Positions 1-9,436 of a stretch of 64,000 nucleotides of DNA are shown here, one piece after another. Positions within the stretch are counted from its first letter, which is position 1. Each line of letters begins with the position of its first letter. The notes beneath the pieces are model-generated. The model saw only the letters and a program-made list of their open reading frames with translations. It was not told where the DNA came from and searched no databases. The stretch comes from Clostridium sp. 1001275B_160808_H3 (GTDB lineage Bacteria; Bacillota; Clostridia; Clostridiales; Clostridiaceae): assembly GCF_015550425.1 (NCBI RefSeq), contig NZ_JADNAT010000004.1:124001-188000 (forward strand), in the 5' to 3' direction. The position numbers were made by a program, and so were the translations under genes.

Positions 1-724
1 TAAAAATAGCATCGCCAGAATAAACAGTAGCAAAAGTAGCTTCTCCATTAATCATTTTATCCTTAACTTCATCCATGACATACGATTGAACTAAAGGCTT
101 TTGTTTAATTAATTCATTTGCAGCTTCATCTAATTCATCTTTATCAACTGAATTTAAAGAATAACCAAGTTTAACTAAGGAAATAGCAAGCGTATCTCTT
201 ATTGAATCAAACATAAATATTTCACCTTTATATTTAGGATTCCATAAAATATCCCAGCTATCTACAGGATCATCAACTTTATCAGCATCATATATTATTC
301 CTATTGTTCCCCACATATAAGGAACAGAGTATTCATTGTTAGGATCATAAGGAAGGTTTTTAAAGTCTTCACCAATATTCACATAGTTAGGTATGTTATT
401 AAAATCAATTTTTTCTAACATATCTTCATTTATCATTTTTTCAACCATATAATCAGAAGGGAAAATTAAATCATATGTTCCAGGGCTATTTTTCACCTTT
501 TGATACATAATTTCATTAGACTCATAAGTATCATAAATTACATCTATACCAGTTTCTTCTTCAAATTTTGCAATTAAATCTTCATTTATGTAATCTCCAT
601 AATTAAATACATTAAGAGTTCTTGTGCTTTTAGAACTATCTTCATTTTTAGAACATCCTACAAAAGATGAAGATATTAAAAATAATGAAGATAAAATAGC
701 AATAGACTTTTTAAGCTTCTTCAA
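1..724 (-). CDS. potD: Spermidine/putrescine ABC transporter substrate-binding lipoprotein PotD (partial)
   Basis: Captures polyamines outside the membrane and delivers them to PotBC. I translated it by hand: a TTG start at 724 with GAGGTGAT 5 bases upstream gives an N-terminus with two Lys pairs, a hydrophobic stretch and the lipobox SFVGC, so it should be a lipoprotein. The mature part reads like PotD (NVFNYGDYINEDLIAKFEEE, then YDLIFPSDYMVEKM, VPYMWGTIGIIYD, PVDSWDILW). About 241 of an expected 350 residues are present; the C-terminus runs off the left edge of the window. The start overlaps the end of potC by 14 bases, which implies translational coupling. Last visible gene of the pot operon. 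Confidence 0.93.
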   Translation of the reverse strand, partial: MKKLKKSIAILSSLFLISSSFVGCSKNEDSSKSTRTLNVFNYGDYINEDLIAKFEEETGIDVIYDTYESNEIMYQKVKNSPGTYDLIFPSDYMVEKMINEDMLEKIDFNNIPNYVNIGEDFKNLPYDPNNEYSVPYMWGTIGIIYDADKVDDPVDSWDILWNPKYKGEIFMFDSIRDTLAISLVKLGYSLNSVDKDELDEAANELIKQKPLVQSYVMDEVKDKMINGEATFATVYSGDAIF

Positions 725-1523
725 TTTTATCACCTCTTGATGTAAATTCTTTTCTATTAGCAATTAATAGAAGAGTTAGAACAGTCACAAACATTAAAGT
801 AGAAAGAGCATTAATTTCAGGTTTAATACCTCTTCTTGCCATAGCAAATATTTCTATAGAAAGGTTTGTAACTCCTGGACCAGCTGTAAAGAAACTAATA
901 ACAAAATCATCAATAGACATTGTAAATGCCATTAGCATACCAGCAAAGATACCAGGCTTAATTTGAGGTAATATTATTTTTCTTAATGTATAAGATGGTG
1001 TAGCACCTAAGTCTAATGCAGCTTCTTCAACATTCTCAGGTAATTGTCTAAGCTTTGGTAAAACAGCTAAGATTACATATGGAATATTAAATGTAATATG
1101 AGCTAGCAGCATAGTAGTAAATCCAAAATCTAATTTTGTAAGTGGTCTTATGAATATAAATAAGCTCATTAAGGCAATACCGGTTACTATATCAGGATTT
1201 AATACAGGTAAATAATTTATATTTAATAAAAGAGCCTTCTTAGGTCCTTTCATTTTATTTATACCAATAGCTGCTAATGTACCAATTACTGTGGCCACTA
1301 CAGAAGAAATTATAGCTATAACAACTGTAAAGAATAAAGCTTGCATAATTCTTTCGTTCTTAAAAAGCTCGCCATACCATTTCAATGTAAATCCAGACCA
1401 TTTTCCCATAGTCTTAGAATCATTGAAGGAGAAGACTATTAAGGCAACTATAGGCGTATATAAAAATATGAATACAAGTAATAAATAAAATTTCTTAATA
1501 AAATTTTCAAACTTTTTTACCAT
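711..1523 (-). CDS. potC: Spermidine/putrescine ABC transporter permease PotC
   Basis: One of two membrane subunits of the polyamine importer. It has 270 residues, the usual size, with about six membrane segments. The cytoplasmic EAA loop (EEAALDLGATPSYTLRKIILP, near residues 165-185) is the contact with the PotA ATPase. ATG start at 1523 with GGAGGCGG upstream. It overlaps potB by 7 bases and potD by 14, so the four transporter genes are translated as one block. Family and subunit order (A-B-C-D) are standard; there is nothing odd in the sequence. Confidence 0.95.
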   Translation of the reverse strand: MVKKFENFIKKFYLLLVFIFLYTPIVALIVFSFNDSKTMGKWSGFTLKWYGELFKNERIMQALFFTVVIAIISSVVATVIGTLAAIGINKMKGPKKALLLNINYLPVLNPDIVTGIALMSLFIFIRPLTKLDFGFTTMLLAHITFNIPYVILAVLPKLRQLPENVEEAALDLGATPSYTLRKIILPQIKPGIFAGMLMAFTMSIDDFVISFFTAGPGVTNLSIEIFAMARRGIKPEINALSTLMFVTVLTLLLIANRKEFTSRGDKIEEA

Positions 1524-2371
1524 AATTGACCGCCTCCTTCTTTAGAATCAGAATTATCAAATTTACTCATTATAGCCATAGAAATTAATATTATTATCAT
1601 CATAAATATTGAAATAGATGAACCAAAGTTCCAATCACCCATCATAGTAAATTGTTGCTCTATTAAGTTACCTAAAAGCATATATTGTCCACCACCAAGT
1701 AATCTTGAAATTACAAATGTAGAAACAGCAGGCATAAATACCATAGTTATTCCTGAAACTACTCCAGGCATGCTCAATGGAAGTACTATCTTTCTAAATA
1801 CTTCACTTCTATTTGCACCTAAATCAGCAGCTGCATTTAATAAGTCCTTATCCATTTTTGATAAAACAGTATATATTGGAAGTACCATGAATGGTAAGAA
1901 ATTATAAATCATACCAAGAATTACAGCGCCATCATTATATAAGAAGGTAAAAGGACCAACTCCGAAATAGCCAAGAATATTATTTATAAATCCGTTTTTA
2001 CCTAAGATAGGTAACCAAGCATAAGTTCTAAGTAAGAAATTCATCCACATAGGTACTATAAAAAGCATTATTAAAATGTTACCTTTAGAAGGCTTCATTT
2101 TAGATATAATATATGCAACAGGATATCCTAAAACTAGGCACCAGATAGTAGATAATAAAGCAAGCCATAAGCTTCTTCCGAAAACTTTTATGTATTGAGG
2201 TTGAAGTAGTCTTGTAAAGTTTTCTAGGGAGAATGCATAATCTCCTTCAGGTGTTGTTACAGTAAAGCCGAAGAATAAAACTATTAATAAAGGAATTACA
2301 ATAAATAATGCACTCCAGATTATGAAAGGAGATGCAGCAAAGTTTCTATTAGCTTTTTTTGCTTTACTCAT
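1517..2371 (-). CDS. potB: Spermidine/putrescine ABC transporter permease PotB
   Basis: Second permease subunit of the polyamine importer, with about six membrane helices and an EAA loop ([20 protein letters not shown]). I place the start at ATG 2371, giving 284 residues: AAAGG lies about 9 bases upstream. The longer TTG start at 2380 would leave almost no spacing to that site. It overlaps the end of potA by 8 bases and the start of potC by 7. Confidence 0.94.
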   Translation of the reverse strand: MSKAKKANRNFAASPFIIWSALFIVIPLLIVLFFGFTVTTPEGDYAFSLENFTRLLQPQYIKVFGRSLWLALLSTIWCLVLGYPVAYIISKMKPSKGNILIMLFIVPMWMNFLLRTYAWLPILGKNGFINNILGYFGVGPFTFLYNDGAVILGMIYNFLPFMVLPIYTVLSKMDKDLLNAAADLGANRSEVFRKIVLPLSMPGVVSGITMVFMPAVSTFVISRLLGGGQYMLLGNLIEQQFTMMGDWNFGSSISIFMMIIILISMAIMSKFDNSDSKEGGGQLW

Positions 2372-3413
2372 TATTTGCAACCTTTCTCATAATATGAATA
2401 TCTTCTGGATAAATATCTAATCCTATAACAGAATTTACTTCTGCAAATTTAGTATTATGGATTATCCATGTATTGTTTCCTTCTTCAACTTCTATTTCAT
2501 AATGAACACCTTTAAAAATTATAGATTTAACAATTCCTTTTAGCATTCCTTTATCAGGAGATACGATTTTTATATCCTCTGGTCTTATAACTACATCAAT
2601 TAATTCGTTTTGGTCAAATCCTTTATCAACACATTCGAAAGTTGTATTACAAAATTCTACTTTAAAATCTTCTAACATAGTACCATCTAAAATGTTACTT
2701 TCACCTATAAAGTCAGCAACAAAAGCATTAGCAGGCTCATTATAAATATCTTCAGGAGAACCCATTTGTTGAATTTTACCTTTATTCATAACAATGATAG
2801 TATCAGACATAGTTAATGCTTCTTCTTGATCATGTGTTACAAATATGAAAGTAATTCCAAGTCTTTGTTGTATTCTTTTAAGCTCAATTTGCATTTCTTT
2901 TCTAAGTTTTAAATCAAGTGCACCAAGAGGTTCATCTAAAAGAAGAATTTCAGGTTCATTAATTAGAGCTCTTGCAATGGCAACTCTTTGTTGTTGTCCA
3001 CCACTTAAAGAATCAACGCTTCTTTTTTCAAATCCTTCTAAAGAAACTAATTTAAGCATTTCTTTAACTTTTGAATCTATTTCATTTTTAGGAGTCTTTT
3101 TAATTTTTAATCCAAAAGCTACATTTTCATATACATTCATATGAGGAAATAAAGCATATTTTTGGAATACGGTGTTTACTTGCCTTTTATATGGAGGTAA
3201 AGTTGAAATATCAGTTCCATTAAATAAAACTTCACCTTTATCTGCATCTTCAAATCCAGCAATTATTTTTAATGTTGTTGTTTTTCCACATCCACTAGGG
3301 CCAAGTAATGTTAAAAATTCATTCTTTTTAATGTTTAATGAAAGGTTGTCTAAAACACAATTATTTTCAAAAGTTTTAGAAACACCTTTCATTTCAATTA
3401 TATTTTGTTTCAA
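2364..3413 (-). CDS. potA: Spermidine/putrescine ABC transporter ATP-binding protein PotA
   Basis: ATPase that powers polyamine uptake by PotBCD. It carries Walker [10 protein letters not shown], signature LSGGQQQR, Walker [13 protein letters not shown] and the switch His in FVTHDQEEA. The C-terminal part (from about residue 240) is the TOBE-type regulatory domain, with [10 protein letters not shown]. The start is best placed at TTG 3413, 349 residues, because AGAGG lies 7 bases upstream; the alternative GTG at 3422 lies inside that ribosome binding site. It begins 23 bases after the XRE regulator gene and belongs to the same operon. Confidence 0.95.
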   Translation of the reverse strand: MKQNIIEMKGVSKTFENNCVLDNLSLNIKKNEFLTLLGPSGCGKTTTLKIIAGFEDADKGEVLFNGTDISTLPPYKRQVNTVFQKYALFPHMNVYENVAFGLKIKKTPKNEIDSKVKEMLKLVSLEGFEKRSVDSLSGGQQQRVAIARALINEPEILLLDEPLGALDLKLRKEMQIELKRIQQRLGITFIFVTHDQEEALTMSDTIIVMNKGKIQQMGSPEDIYNEPANAFVADFIGESNILDGTMLEDFKVEFCNTTFECVDKGFDQNELIDVVIRPEDIKIVSPDKGMLKGIVKSIIFKGVHYEIEVEEGNNTWIIHNTKFAEVNSVIGLDIYPEDIHIMRKVANNE

Positions 3414-3436
3414 AATAAACACCTCTTTCTATAGAT

Positions 3437-3976
3437 TTAAAATGATGGTGGAGTACTTACCCAAATAACTTTGGCTTGTGTTTTTCCCCCATTTGAAATA
3501 TAGTGATTAGACCTAGGCTTAAAATAGAAGCTTTCGCCCTTTTTAACTTTGAACTTCTTTTTGCCTAAATGTAATATTATAGTTCCAGATAAAACAAAAC
3601 CAAATTCTTCACCCTCATGAGGCTCTTCTTCTATATATTGCCCACCTGGTTCTAAAGTTATCATAATTGGTTCCATTTCATTTTTTTGAGCATTTGGTAT
3701 AAGCCACATTAGCTTATATCTTAAATCTTCATTTTCAGTTTCAAACATATCTTCATATGTATATGTAACCTTTTCCTCGCTAGCATCACTAAAGAACTCT
3801 GTAAGATTAGTTCCTAGTATTTCTAATATATCTATTAATGTTGCTATTGATGGAGAAGTTAAATCATTTTCTACTTGTGATATAAATCCTTTAGATAATT
3901 CACATCTATTAGCAAGTTCTTCTTGAGTTAATTGCTTTTCAATACGTAATCTACGTATTTTTTCTCCGATTTCCAC
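3437..3976 (-). CDS. XRE-family regulator with C-terminal cupin domain, probable polyamine-responsive repressor
   Basis: 179 residues: an N-terminal HTH_XRE domain (residues 1-60; QEELANRCELSKGFISQVEN) and a C-terminal cupin (about 105-178; PHEGEEFGFVLSGTI, then YFKPRSNHYISNGG). This is the architecture of PuuR-type regulators, in which the cupin is thought to sense a small ligand. GTG start at 3976 with AGAGGTG upstream. It is the first gene of the pot operon, so control of polyamine uptake is the natural inference. A perfect 7-1-7 palindrome lies 35-49 bases upstream of its start, between promoter and gene, and is the likely self-operator. Confidence 0.9.
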   Translation of the reverse strand: MEIGEKIRRLRIEKQLTQEELANRCELSKGFISQVENDLTSPSIATLIDILEILGTNLTEFFSDASEEKVTYTYEDMFETENEDLRYKLMWLIPNAQKNEMEPIMITLEPGGQYIEEEPHEGEEFGFVLSGTIILHLGKKKFKVKKGESFYFKPRSNHYISNGGKTQAKVIWVSTPPSF

Positions 3977-4010
3977 AACTACACCTCTACTTTAATAAAT
4001 TTTATAATAC

Positions 4011-4025
4011 TAAACCTTAGGTTTA
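4011..4025 (-). promoter_or_regulatory. Palindromic operator candidate of the pot operon
   Basis: TAAACCTTAGGTTTA is a perfect inverted repeat with 7-base arms around one base. It lies about 17-31 bases downstream of the predicted transcription start, a position that fits repression. A weaker relative, TTTAG-AAATA-CTAAA, is at 4194-4208. Binding by the cupin XRE protein is inferred from location only. Confidence 0.5.
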
Positions 4026-4048
4026 AAATTACTAAACAAACAATAGAT

Positions 4049-4077
4049 ATTATATATTTTAATTTGATATAAATCAA
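4049..4077 (-). promoter_or_regulatory. Predicted sigma-A promoter of the XRE-potABCD operon
   Basis: On the minus strand TTGATT (4077-4072) and a perfect TATAAT (4054-4049) are separated by exactly 17 bases. The expected start of transcription is near 4042, about 66 bases before the regulator start codon. The remaining intergenic sequence from 4078 to 4443 is AT-rich and holds nothing else I can name. Confidence 0.6.
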
Positions 4078-4443
4078 TATTTTTTATAAAAAAACATATA
4101 AAAAATTTCCTCTAAAATTTTTCTAGAAGTGTTGATTCTATTAAAGTATATTAGATTGCTTAAAAATTTAGTTTAATAAAACAACACTAAAAGTTTAGAA
4201 ATACTAAATAAAAAATAAGGTGTTTGAAATTACTGAAAATTATTATATCTTTAAAATGCAGAAGAAATCAATATTTTCAAATTATTACCTCTAATAAGAT
4301 TAATTAGTATTATTAAAAAAATATTAAATTTAAATTACTTAGTTCTTATATTAAGTCTATATATCTTGATAAAACGTTGATTTTATGAGATAGTAGACTA
4401 TATATTAACTGGAAGAATAAAGTAAATATTTATAGGTGAGATA

Positions 4444-5514
4444 ATGAATGAAAAGTTAAGTTTATATAGAAGAAATGGAAAGATAGCGTATATAAGGAAA
4501 CCTAGCTTTGAAGAGCTATCTTTTGTTAAGGAATTATGGGGAAACAAAGAGAATATGGGGGAGGTTGGTGAAGCATATTCATTTCCAAGAGAAAAATGGG
4601 AAATGTTTTACAAGAAAATGGTGCAACCTACCGATGGAAAAAACTTTTATTGTTTGGTGTATACTACTGATGATAAGGCCATTGGGGAAGTAAGTTTTCA
4701 TGGATATAATTCTGCAACTAAGGTGGCAAGAATAAATATAAAAATACATTATGAATATAGAAGAATGGGATATGGAGAAGAAGCATTAAGATTACTTTTA
4801 GAGTATTATTTTTTAGAGTTCGGTGGAGAAGCAATAATAGATACAGTAAAAACAAGTGAAGCTAAATCTTTATTGAAAAAAGTTGGATTTGAAGAAATAA
4901 ATAATTTTAGAAAGCAATACACATATAAATTAACTAAGAATAATTTTTTAAATTGTAAAATAAATAATAAGAAAAAGATTGCTCTTTTAGTTTACGATGA
5001 TATAGAGATAATGGAATATTCAATTGCATTTAGTATATTCAATAAGATAAATGAACTTTTGGAAGATGATTACTTTGAAATACATTCCGTATCAAGTAAA
5101 GCAAAAATTAAATCAAATAATATAGATATAGCAGTTGATAAAATAGTAAGTAAAGATATGTATAATCCTAATATAGTTATAATTCCTGGGGGCGTAGGGG
5201 TAGCTAGTGCTACTAATGATAGTGTATTGATGAATTATATAAGAGAAAGATATAATGAGTGTGATTATATAACTACTTTTTCTAACGGAATCTATTTTCT
5301 CGATAAGTTTAATGATATAAATGGAGTTGCAATTCCTGAATCTAAATGGAAAATAGAAGGTGCAATAGAAATTAAGAAATCATTTGTTGATAACGGTAAA
5401 TTAATGTTTGCTTCAAATATGGTTGGAATTATAGAACTTTGTGTAGAAATTGTTAAAAAGTTTGCTGGTGAAGATATAAGCAAGGAACTATATAAAGAAT
5501 TAGGAGCTATATAA
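4444..5514 (+). CDS. GNAT acetyltransferase fused to a DJ-1/PfpI-like domain
   Basis: 356 residues in two parts. Residues 1-165 look like a RimJ/RimL-type GNAT acetyltransferase (KINIKIHYEYRRMGYGEEAL, with the acetyl-CoA loop RRMGYG). Residues 175-350 look like the DJ-1/PfpI superfamily (KKIALLVYDDIEIMEYSIAF, NIVIIPGGVGVA). In DJ-1 proteins the nucleophile elbow carries a Cys, as in a CTG-type turn; here the matching stretch is TTFSNG with Ser near residue 280, so the usual Cys chemistry is absent. The gene is single, with RBS AGGTGAG before ATG. Substrate is unknown. A short direct repeat (GGAGCTATATAA) sits at the stop codon and again 20 bases later. Confidence 0.75.
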   Translation: MNEKLSLYRRNGKIAYIRKPSFEELSFVKELWGNKENMGEVGEAYSFPREKWEMFYKKMVQPTDGKNFYCLVYTTDDKAIGEVSFHGYNSATKVARINIKIHYEYRRMGYGEEALRLLLEYYFLEFGGEAIIDTVKTSEAKSLLKKVGFEEINNFRKQYTYKLTKNNFLNCKINNKKKIALLVYDDIEIMEYSIAFSIFNKINELLEDDYFEIHSVSSKAKIKSNNIDIAVDKIVSKDMYNPNIVIIPGGVGVASATNDSVLMNYIRERYNECDYITTFSNGIYFLDKFNDINGVAIPESKWKIEGAIEIKKSFVDNGKLMFASNMVGIIELCVEIVKKFAGEDISKELYKELGAI

Positions 5515-5700
5515 GGATCTTGGAGCTATATAATATAGAAAGTTATTTATGAAATTTAATAGAATATATGGAATCATATGAGATATATTTATTAGATGTA
5601 GATATATCTTTTCTATTAAAAATATAGTAACTAAAAAAAGCAAATGAATTCAGATAATTTTTAATGAAACAGGAGAGTCTTAGACATCCGCTTTAAATAA

Positions 5701-5729
5701 TAGACAATTTGTTGTATAAAAATTATAAT
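5701..5729 (+). promoter_or_regulatory. Predicted promoter of pflA
   Basis: TAGACA (5701-5706) and TATAAT (5724-5729) with a 17-base spacer, about 54 bases before the pflA start codon. A loose GACAA...TTGTC inverted repeat (5735-5761) lies between them and the gene; I cannot assign it to a regulator. Confidence 0.5.
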
Positions 5730-5782
5730 AAATAAGACAATATGATTTTGTTGTTAGTTGTCCAAAAGAGGAGAAGATAAAT

Positions 5783-6496
5783 ATGCTAAAAGGTAGAATT
5801 CATTCAATTGAAAGTATGGGGCTAGTTGATGGACCAGGGATTAGAGTAGTAGTATTTTTTCAAGGGTGTAAATTAAGATGTCTTTATTGTCATAACCCAG
5901 ATACATGGAGTGAAAATGAAGGTGATGAGTATACTTCAGAAGAATTAGTTAAAAAAATAAAAAGATTTAAAAGTTATTTTACGACTTCAGGAGGAGGAGT
6001 TACTTTTTCAGGTGGAGACCCATTAAGACAATCAGAGTTTTTATTAGATGTTCTTAAGGAATGTAAGGGAGAAGGAATACATACGTGTTTAGATACATCA
6101 GGTGTAGGATTCGGAGAATATGATGAAATTTTAAAATATACTGATTTAGTATTATATGATGTCAAGCATTTATCAGAAGTTGGATATAAAGACATGACAG
6201 GTTTTAAAATAGATGAAACAAATAAATTTTTAGAAGCATGCAAAAATGCTGGTACTAAGCTTTGGATAAGACAAGTAGTTGTACCAGGAAAGACAGATAG
6301 TGAAGAGTACATGCAAGAACTTAAAGAGTTTGTTAATTCATTAAAAAATGTTGAAAAGGTAGAATTATTGCCATATCATTTATTAGGTGTAAATAAATAC
6401 GAAACATTAGGATTAAAATATAGATTGGATGGAACGCCAGCTATGGATAAAGAAAAGTGTAAATTACTTAAAGAAAAGTTTTTTAGTGAATTTTAA
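5783..6496 (+). CDS. pflA: Pyruvate formate-lyase activating enzyme (radical SAM)
   Basis: Installs the glycyl radical on pyruvate formate-lyase using S-adenosylmethionine and a 4Fe-4S cluster. The cluster motif CX3CX2C is at residues 29-36 (GCKLRCLYCHNPDTW), followed by the GGG motif in TSGGGVTFSGGDPL. Length 237 is typical of the short, single-cluster form. Start ATG 5783 with GAGGAG upstream. It stands alone: no pflB is next to it, so its partner must be encoded elsewhere, or it may serve another glycyl radical enzyme. It ends at a bidirectional terminator. Confidence 0.93.
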   Translation: MLKGRIHSIESMGLVDGPGIRVVVFFQGCKLRCLYCHNPDTWSENEGDEYTSEELVKKIKRFKSYFTTSGGGVTFSGGDPLRQSEFLLDVLKECKGEGIHTCLDTSGVGFGEYDEILKYTDLVLYDVKHLSEVGYKDMTGFKIDETNKFLEACKNAGTKLWIRQVVVPGKTDSEEYMQELKEFVNSLKNVEKVELLPYHLLGVNKYETLGLKYRLDGTPAMDKEKCKLLKEKFFSEF

Positions 6497-6510
6497 AGCT
6501 TATTTTAAGT

Positions 6511-6550
6511 AATAATAAATCCCTAGAAATTTTTCTAGGGATTTATTATT
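6511..6550. terminator. Bidirectional terminator between pflA and the exonuclease gene
   Basis: A perfect inverted repeat, AATAATAAATCCCTAGAAA paired with its complement around a 2-base centre. It lies between convergent genes and has A/T-rich flanks that give a U tract in both directions. Confidence 0.85.
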
Positions 6551-6556
6551 AAAAAA

Positions 6557-7186
6557 TTATTTTTTTAATAGATTTGAAAAATATCCTGCAGGAATCAATC
6601 CTTTTTTCATACCTTGTATAACTGTCAAATAAGTAGCTGCTGTATCAAATCTAGCATCATGATAGTTTCCACTACCCTCAAATAGTTCATTTGCCTTATT
6701 TGCTATTTGATCCTCAGAAATTTGAAGAAAATCTATAACTTCTGCAAGTTTAGGATTTTTTATATTTCCAGATGGACTTGGTAAATTGCAAAGAGACTTA
6801 TAATATGCCATAGTACAAAATGTATTTTTAGGCTCCCAAGTTGTATCTATAAGACCTGCTTCCCAAAGTTGTTGTAATTCATGTTTTAAAAATTTTATAT
6901 CGAATTGAACATTATGTCCTATTATAAAATCTGCATCAAAGAAATCTGGCATAAACTCATGGACACAATCTAAAAATTCTTTACCTTCTGAAAGGTCATA
7001 TAGTTTTTCAAGTGAAAATCCATGAATAGCTTCAGCACCTTCATCCATACTATCAACTGTGAAGAAAAAGTTTTTTCCTGTAGTTTTTTGTGGTTTAACT
7101 GAAGCATCTATAACTATATAACTTAACTGACATATATTACCTGGCTTTATGCTAGTTGTTTCTGTATCAAAAAATAGTAGTTTCAT
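6557..7186 (-). CDS. DEDDh-family 3'-5' exonuclease (DNA polymerase III epsilon-like)
   Basis: 209 residues with the exonuclease signature of the DnaQ superfamily: D7 and E9 in FFDTETTS, the second Asp in IIGHNVQFDIKFLKHEL, and HDARFDT with the His and last Asp near the C-terminus. It hydrolyses DNA or RNA from the 3' end. It lacks the polymerase or helicase domains found in PolC or DinG, so it is a stand-alone nuclease; its substrate cannot be told from the sequence. ATG start at 7186 with AGGAGG upstream. Its 3' end faces pflA. Confidence 0.88.
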   Translation of the reverse strand: MKLLFFDTETTSIKPGNICQLSYIVIDASVKPQKTTGKNFFFTVDSMDEGAEAIHGFSLEKLYDLSEGKEFLDCVHEFMPDFFDADFIIGHNVQFDIKFLKHELQQLWEAGLIDTTWEPKNTFCTMAYYKSLCNLPSPSGNIKNPKLAEVIDFLQISEDQIANKANELFEGSGNYHDARFDTAATYLTVIQGMKKGLIPAGYFSNLLKK

Positions 7187-7324
7187 TTTATCCTCCTAAG
7201 ATTAAGTTTCTTATTATATAATAACATAAATTTAAAGAAAGTCCTAAAACATAATTATGGAACTAAGAGATATATTTAATAATAAAAAAATAACTAATAG
7301 AAATCTATTAGCTATTTTTCTTAT

Positions 7325-8230
7325 TTATTTTCCTTCAAAAGCTTTAGAAATTACCTTTAATAATTCAAGACAAGTTTCTAATGTCTTTTTATTATCATCT
7401 AAGGCTGGATTAAATTCTACAAAATCCATAGCTCTAACTAATGAAGTGTTTATTATAGTTTCAATTACTTGTTTTCCTTCTGAGAAGGTTAATCCATCTT
7501 CTACTGGAGTTCCTGTTCCTGGAACATAAGAAGGATCTAGGCTATCAATATCAAAGCTAAAATGAATATTTTTTACATTTCTCATTTTTAAAGCTTCTAA
7601 AAGTTCTTTTAATACAATGTCTATGCCCTTAGTTTTAATATCTTTCATGGTCCATACGTTAAGATTATATTCCTTGATTAATTCAAGTTCACCTAAATCT
7701 AAGTCTCTGCAACCTAATAAAAATACATTTTCAGGTTTAACCTTTTTGCTAGAAGAATAAAGGTTAGTCAAAATTTCATGGCCTATTCCCATGGAACTAG
7801 CTAAAGGCATTCCGTGAATGTTTCCAGATGGGGAAGTCTCGTGTGTATTTATATCACCATGAGCATCCACCCAAACTACTGCAAGATCTTCATCAAAAAA
7901 TTTACTTGAGCCAGCAACACTACCTATAGCAAGTGAATGATCTCCACCTATAACTAAAGGAAGATATGACTTACTTAATGACTCATAAACTTTATCAGCT
8001 AGTCCAACATTTGATCTCACAACTTCATCTAAATACTTCATTTTTGCGTTAGCTGCGTATTTATCATTTGAAGAAACATTTTTTACATGAACTTCGCCCA
8101 TATCACAGACTTGGTGGCTTTTATTAAAGATATCTAGAAGGTTGTTCTCTCTTAAAATTTTTGGCCCATTTTCAACTCCAGGATTATCACATCCATAGAA
8201 TATAGGCATATCAATAATACTAATATTCAT
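7325..8230 (-). CDS. rocF: Arginase
   Basis: Hydrolyses arginine to ornithine and urea with a dinuclear manganese centre. Metal ligands are visible in GGDHS (residues 95-99), DAHGD (122-126) and the C-terminal SFDIDSLDPSYVPG. The run TSPSGNIHGMPLA after DAHGDIN is the arginase form rather than the agmatinase form. Length 301 matches bacterial arginases. ATG start at 8230 with GGAGG upstream. It is a single gene; ornithine made here could feed polyamine or proline metabolism, though no partner enzyme lies nearby. About 560 bases of AT-rich sequence follow before the next gene, with only a terminator recognised in it. Confidence 0.92.
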   Translation of the reverse strand: MNISIIDMPIFYGCDNPGVENGPKILRENNLLDIFNKSHQVCDMGEVHVKNVSSNDKYAANAKMKYLDEVVRSNVGLADKVYESLSKSYLPLVIGGDHSLAIGSVAGSSKFFDEDLAVVWVDAHGDINTHETSPSGNIHGMPLASSMGIGHEILTNLYSSSKKVKPENVFLLGCRDLDLGELELIKEYNLNVWTMKDIKTKGIDIVLKELLEALKMRNVKNIHFSFDIDSLDPSYVPGTGTPVEDGLTFSEGKQVIETIINTSLVRAMDFVEFNPALDDNKKTLETCLELLKVISKAFEGK

Positions 8231-8748
8231 AAAACAAACCTCCGATTTGGAATAATTTTTTTAGGGCAATAAATATATATTAATAGCTTCAAATCGATAT
8301 GTAAATAAAAAAATGTGAAAAAAATATTACAATTACACAATTTTTAAATATATTATGAAAATATTAACTAAATACATATTATAATTATACTTTTTTGTCT
8401 TAAAATGTGAAAAAAAATCAAAATAGAAAGAAAAAAATTATAAATTCTATTTTGACTTATATAAAAATTCTATTTATTCATATAGTATTTAATATATCTA
8501 AAAATTAGGGGAAAGATATATAATTATTTTATCAATATACTATATAATTATTATTCATAATATATCTTTACATATAATTTAGATAGTATTTGATTTGTAA
8601 AGCCCCAGCATTTCCACTATTATTTAGGATTATGAATAAAATTTAGAATGTATGCTTATAAATTAATAAGAGTGTTTCTTAAATAAATTAGTTTATAATT
8701 TATTTATTCCCTTATTGAGATTTGTTATTCTTTATCTATAAGCAAATA

Positions 8749-8772
8749 AAAAAGGAGCATATGCCCCTTTTT
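8749..8772 (-). terminator. Terminator of the membrane-anchored protein gene
   Basis: AAAAAGGAGCAT followed by ATGCCCCTTTTT forms a nearly perfect hairpin with U tracts in both directions, just beyond the stop of the minus-strand gene at 8792. The rest of 8231-8748 is AT-rich, and I see no gene or repeat in it. Confidence 0.7.
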
Positions 8773-8791
8773 ATGTTAATGAAGGTATTTA

Positions 8792-9436
8792 TTATGATAT
8801 CATTTCACTTAACTTTTGTAGTGCTTCTTCTCTTGTATCAAAAGAAAATTTATTATCTTTAATATAGTTTTGATCTATTTCTGGTAAATTTGATAATGGC
8901 TTAGAATCAGAGTAAACCTTTTTTTCAGATTCAATTATATTACCATTAGAATCTGTTTTGAATAAGCTTATAAATCCATTTTCTTCGCCTAAATAGTATT
9001 TATTAGATTCAAATTTACTTGTATTTATAGCGGTATCTCTTGTATAAACTAATTTATTACTATCCCATTCGGAAAGAACATATCCCTGAACTGATAGTTC
9101 TTCGCTCAAATCTTCTTTTGTAAGATTTTCATTTAAATTTAATTTGCTTTTTAAATTAATTAGATTTTCAGCCATATCTATATTATCATTTGTTTTTAGC
9201 ATTATATAAATATTATCATCTAAATATTTATTATTTTCACTATATACAGTTTCATTTTGAGCTTCTGCATTATTTATATCTCTATTTGGATTAGTTACAT
9301 AATCGGTTATAAAGTAACTTAAGCAAAAGCAAATTGCTAATAATGAAACAAATGAAACCAACATAGCAGCTTTTTGTTTTTTACTAATATTCTTTTTAGT
9401 GGATTTGAAGTTTGATTTATTATTTAAATTATCCAT
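8792..9436 (-). CDS. Membrane-anchored protein of unknown function
   Basis: I do not recognise a family. The N-terminus is basic (SKKQKAAML), then comes one membrane segment (about residues 25-46, rich in Leu, Ser and Cys), then an acidic, Asn-rich outer domain of about 165 residues containing MLKTNDNIDMAENLINLKSK. The topology suggests a type II anchored extracytoplasmic protein. The start is ATG 9436 (214 residues), because GGGGTGAT precedes it; a GTG at 9445 falls inside this site. Spore or cell-surface roles are possible but unsupported. It is transcribed away from the LCP gene, with about 340 AT-rich bases between them. Confidence 0.7.
   Translation of the reverse strand: MDNLNNKSNFKSTKKNISKKQKAAMLVSFVSLLAICFCLSYFITDYVTNPNRDINNAEAQNETVYSENNKYLDDNIYIMLKTNDNIDMAENLINLKSKLNLNENLTKEDLSEELSVQGYVLSEWDSNKLVYTRDTAINTSKFESNKYYLGEENGFISLFKTDSNGNIIESEKKVYSDSKPLSNLPEIDQNYIKDNKFSFDTREEALQKLSEMIS

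Noticed and set aside
7257..7529. Plus-strand frame opposite the end of arginase
   Set aside because: Overlaps the well-supported arginase gene in antisense, and has no ribosome binding site.
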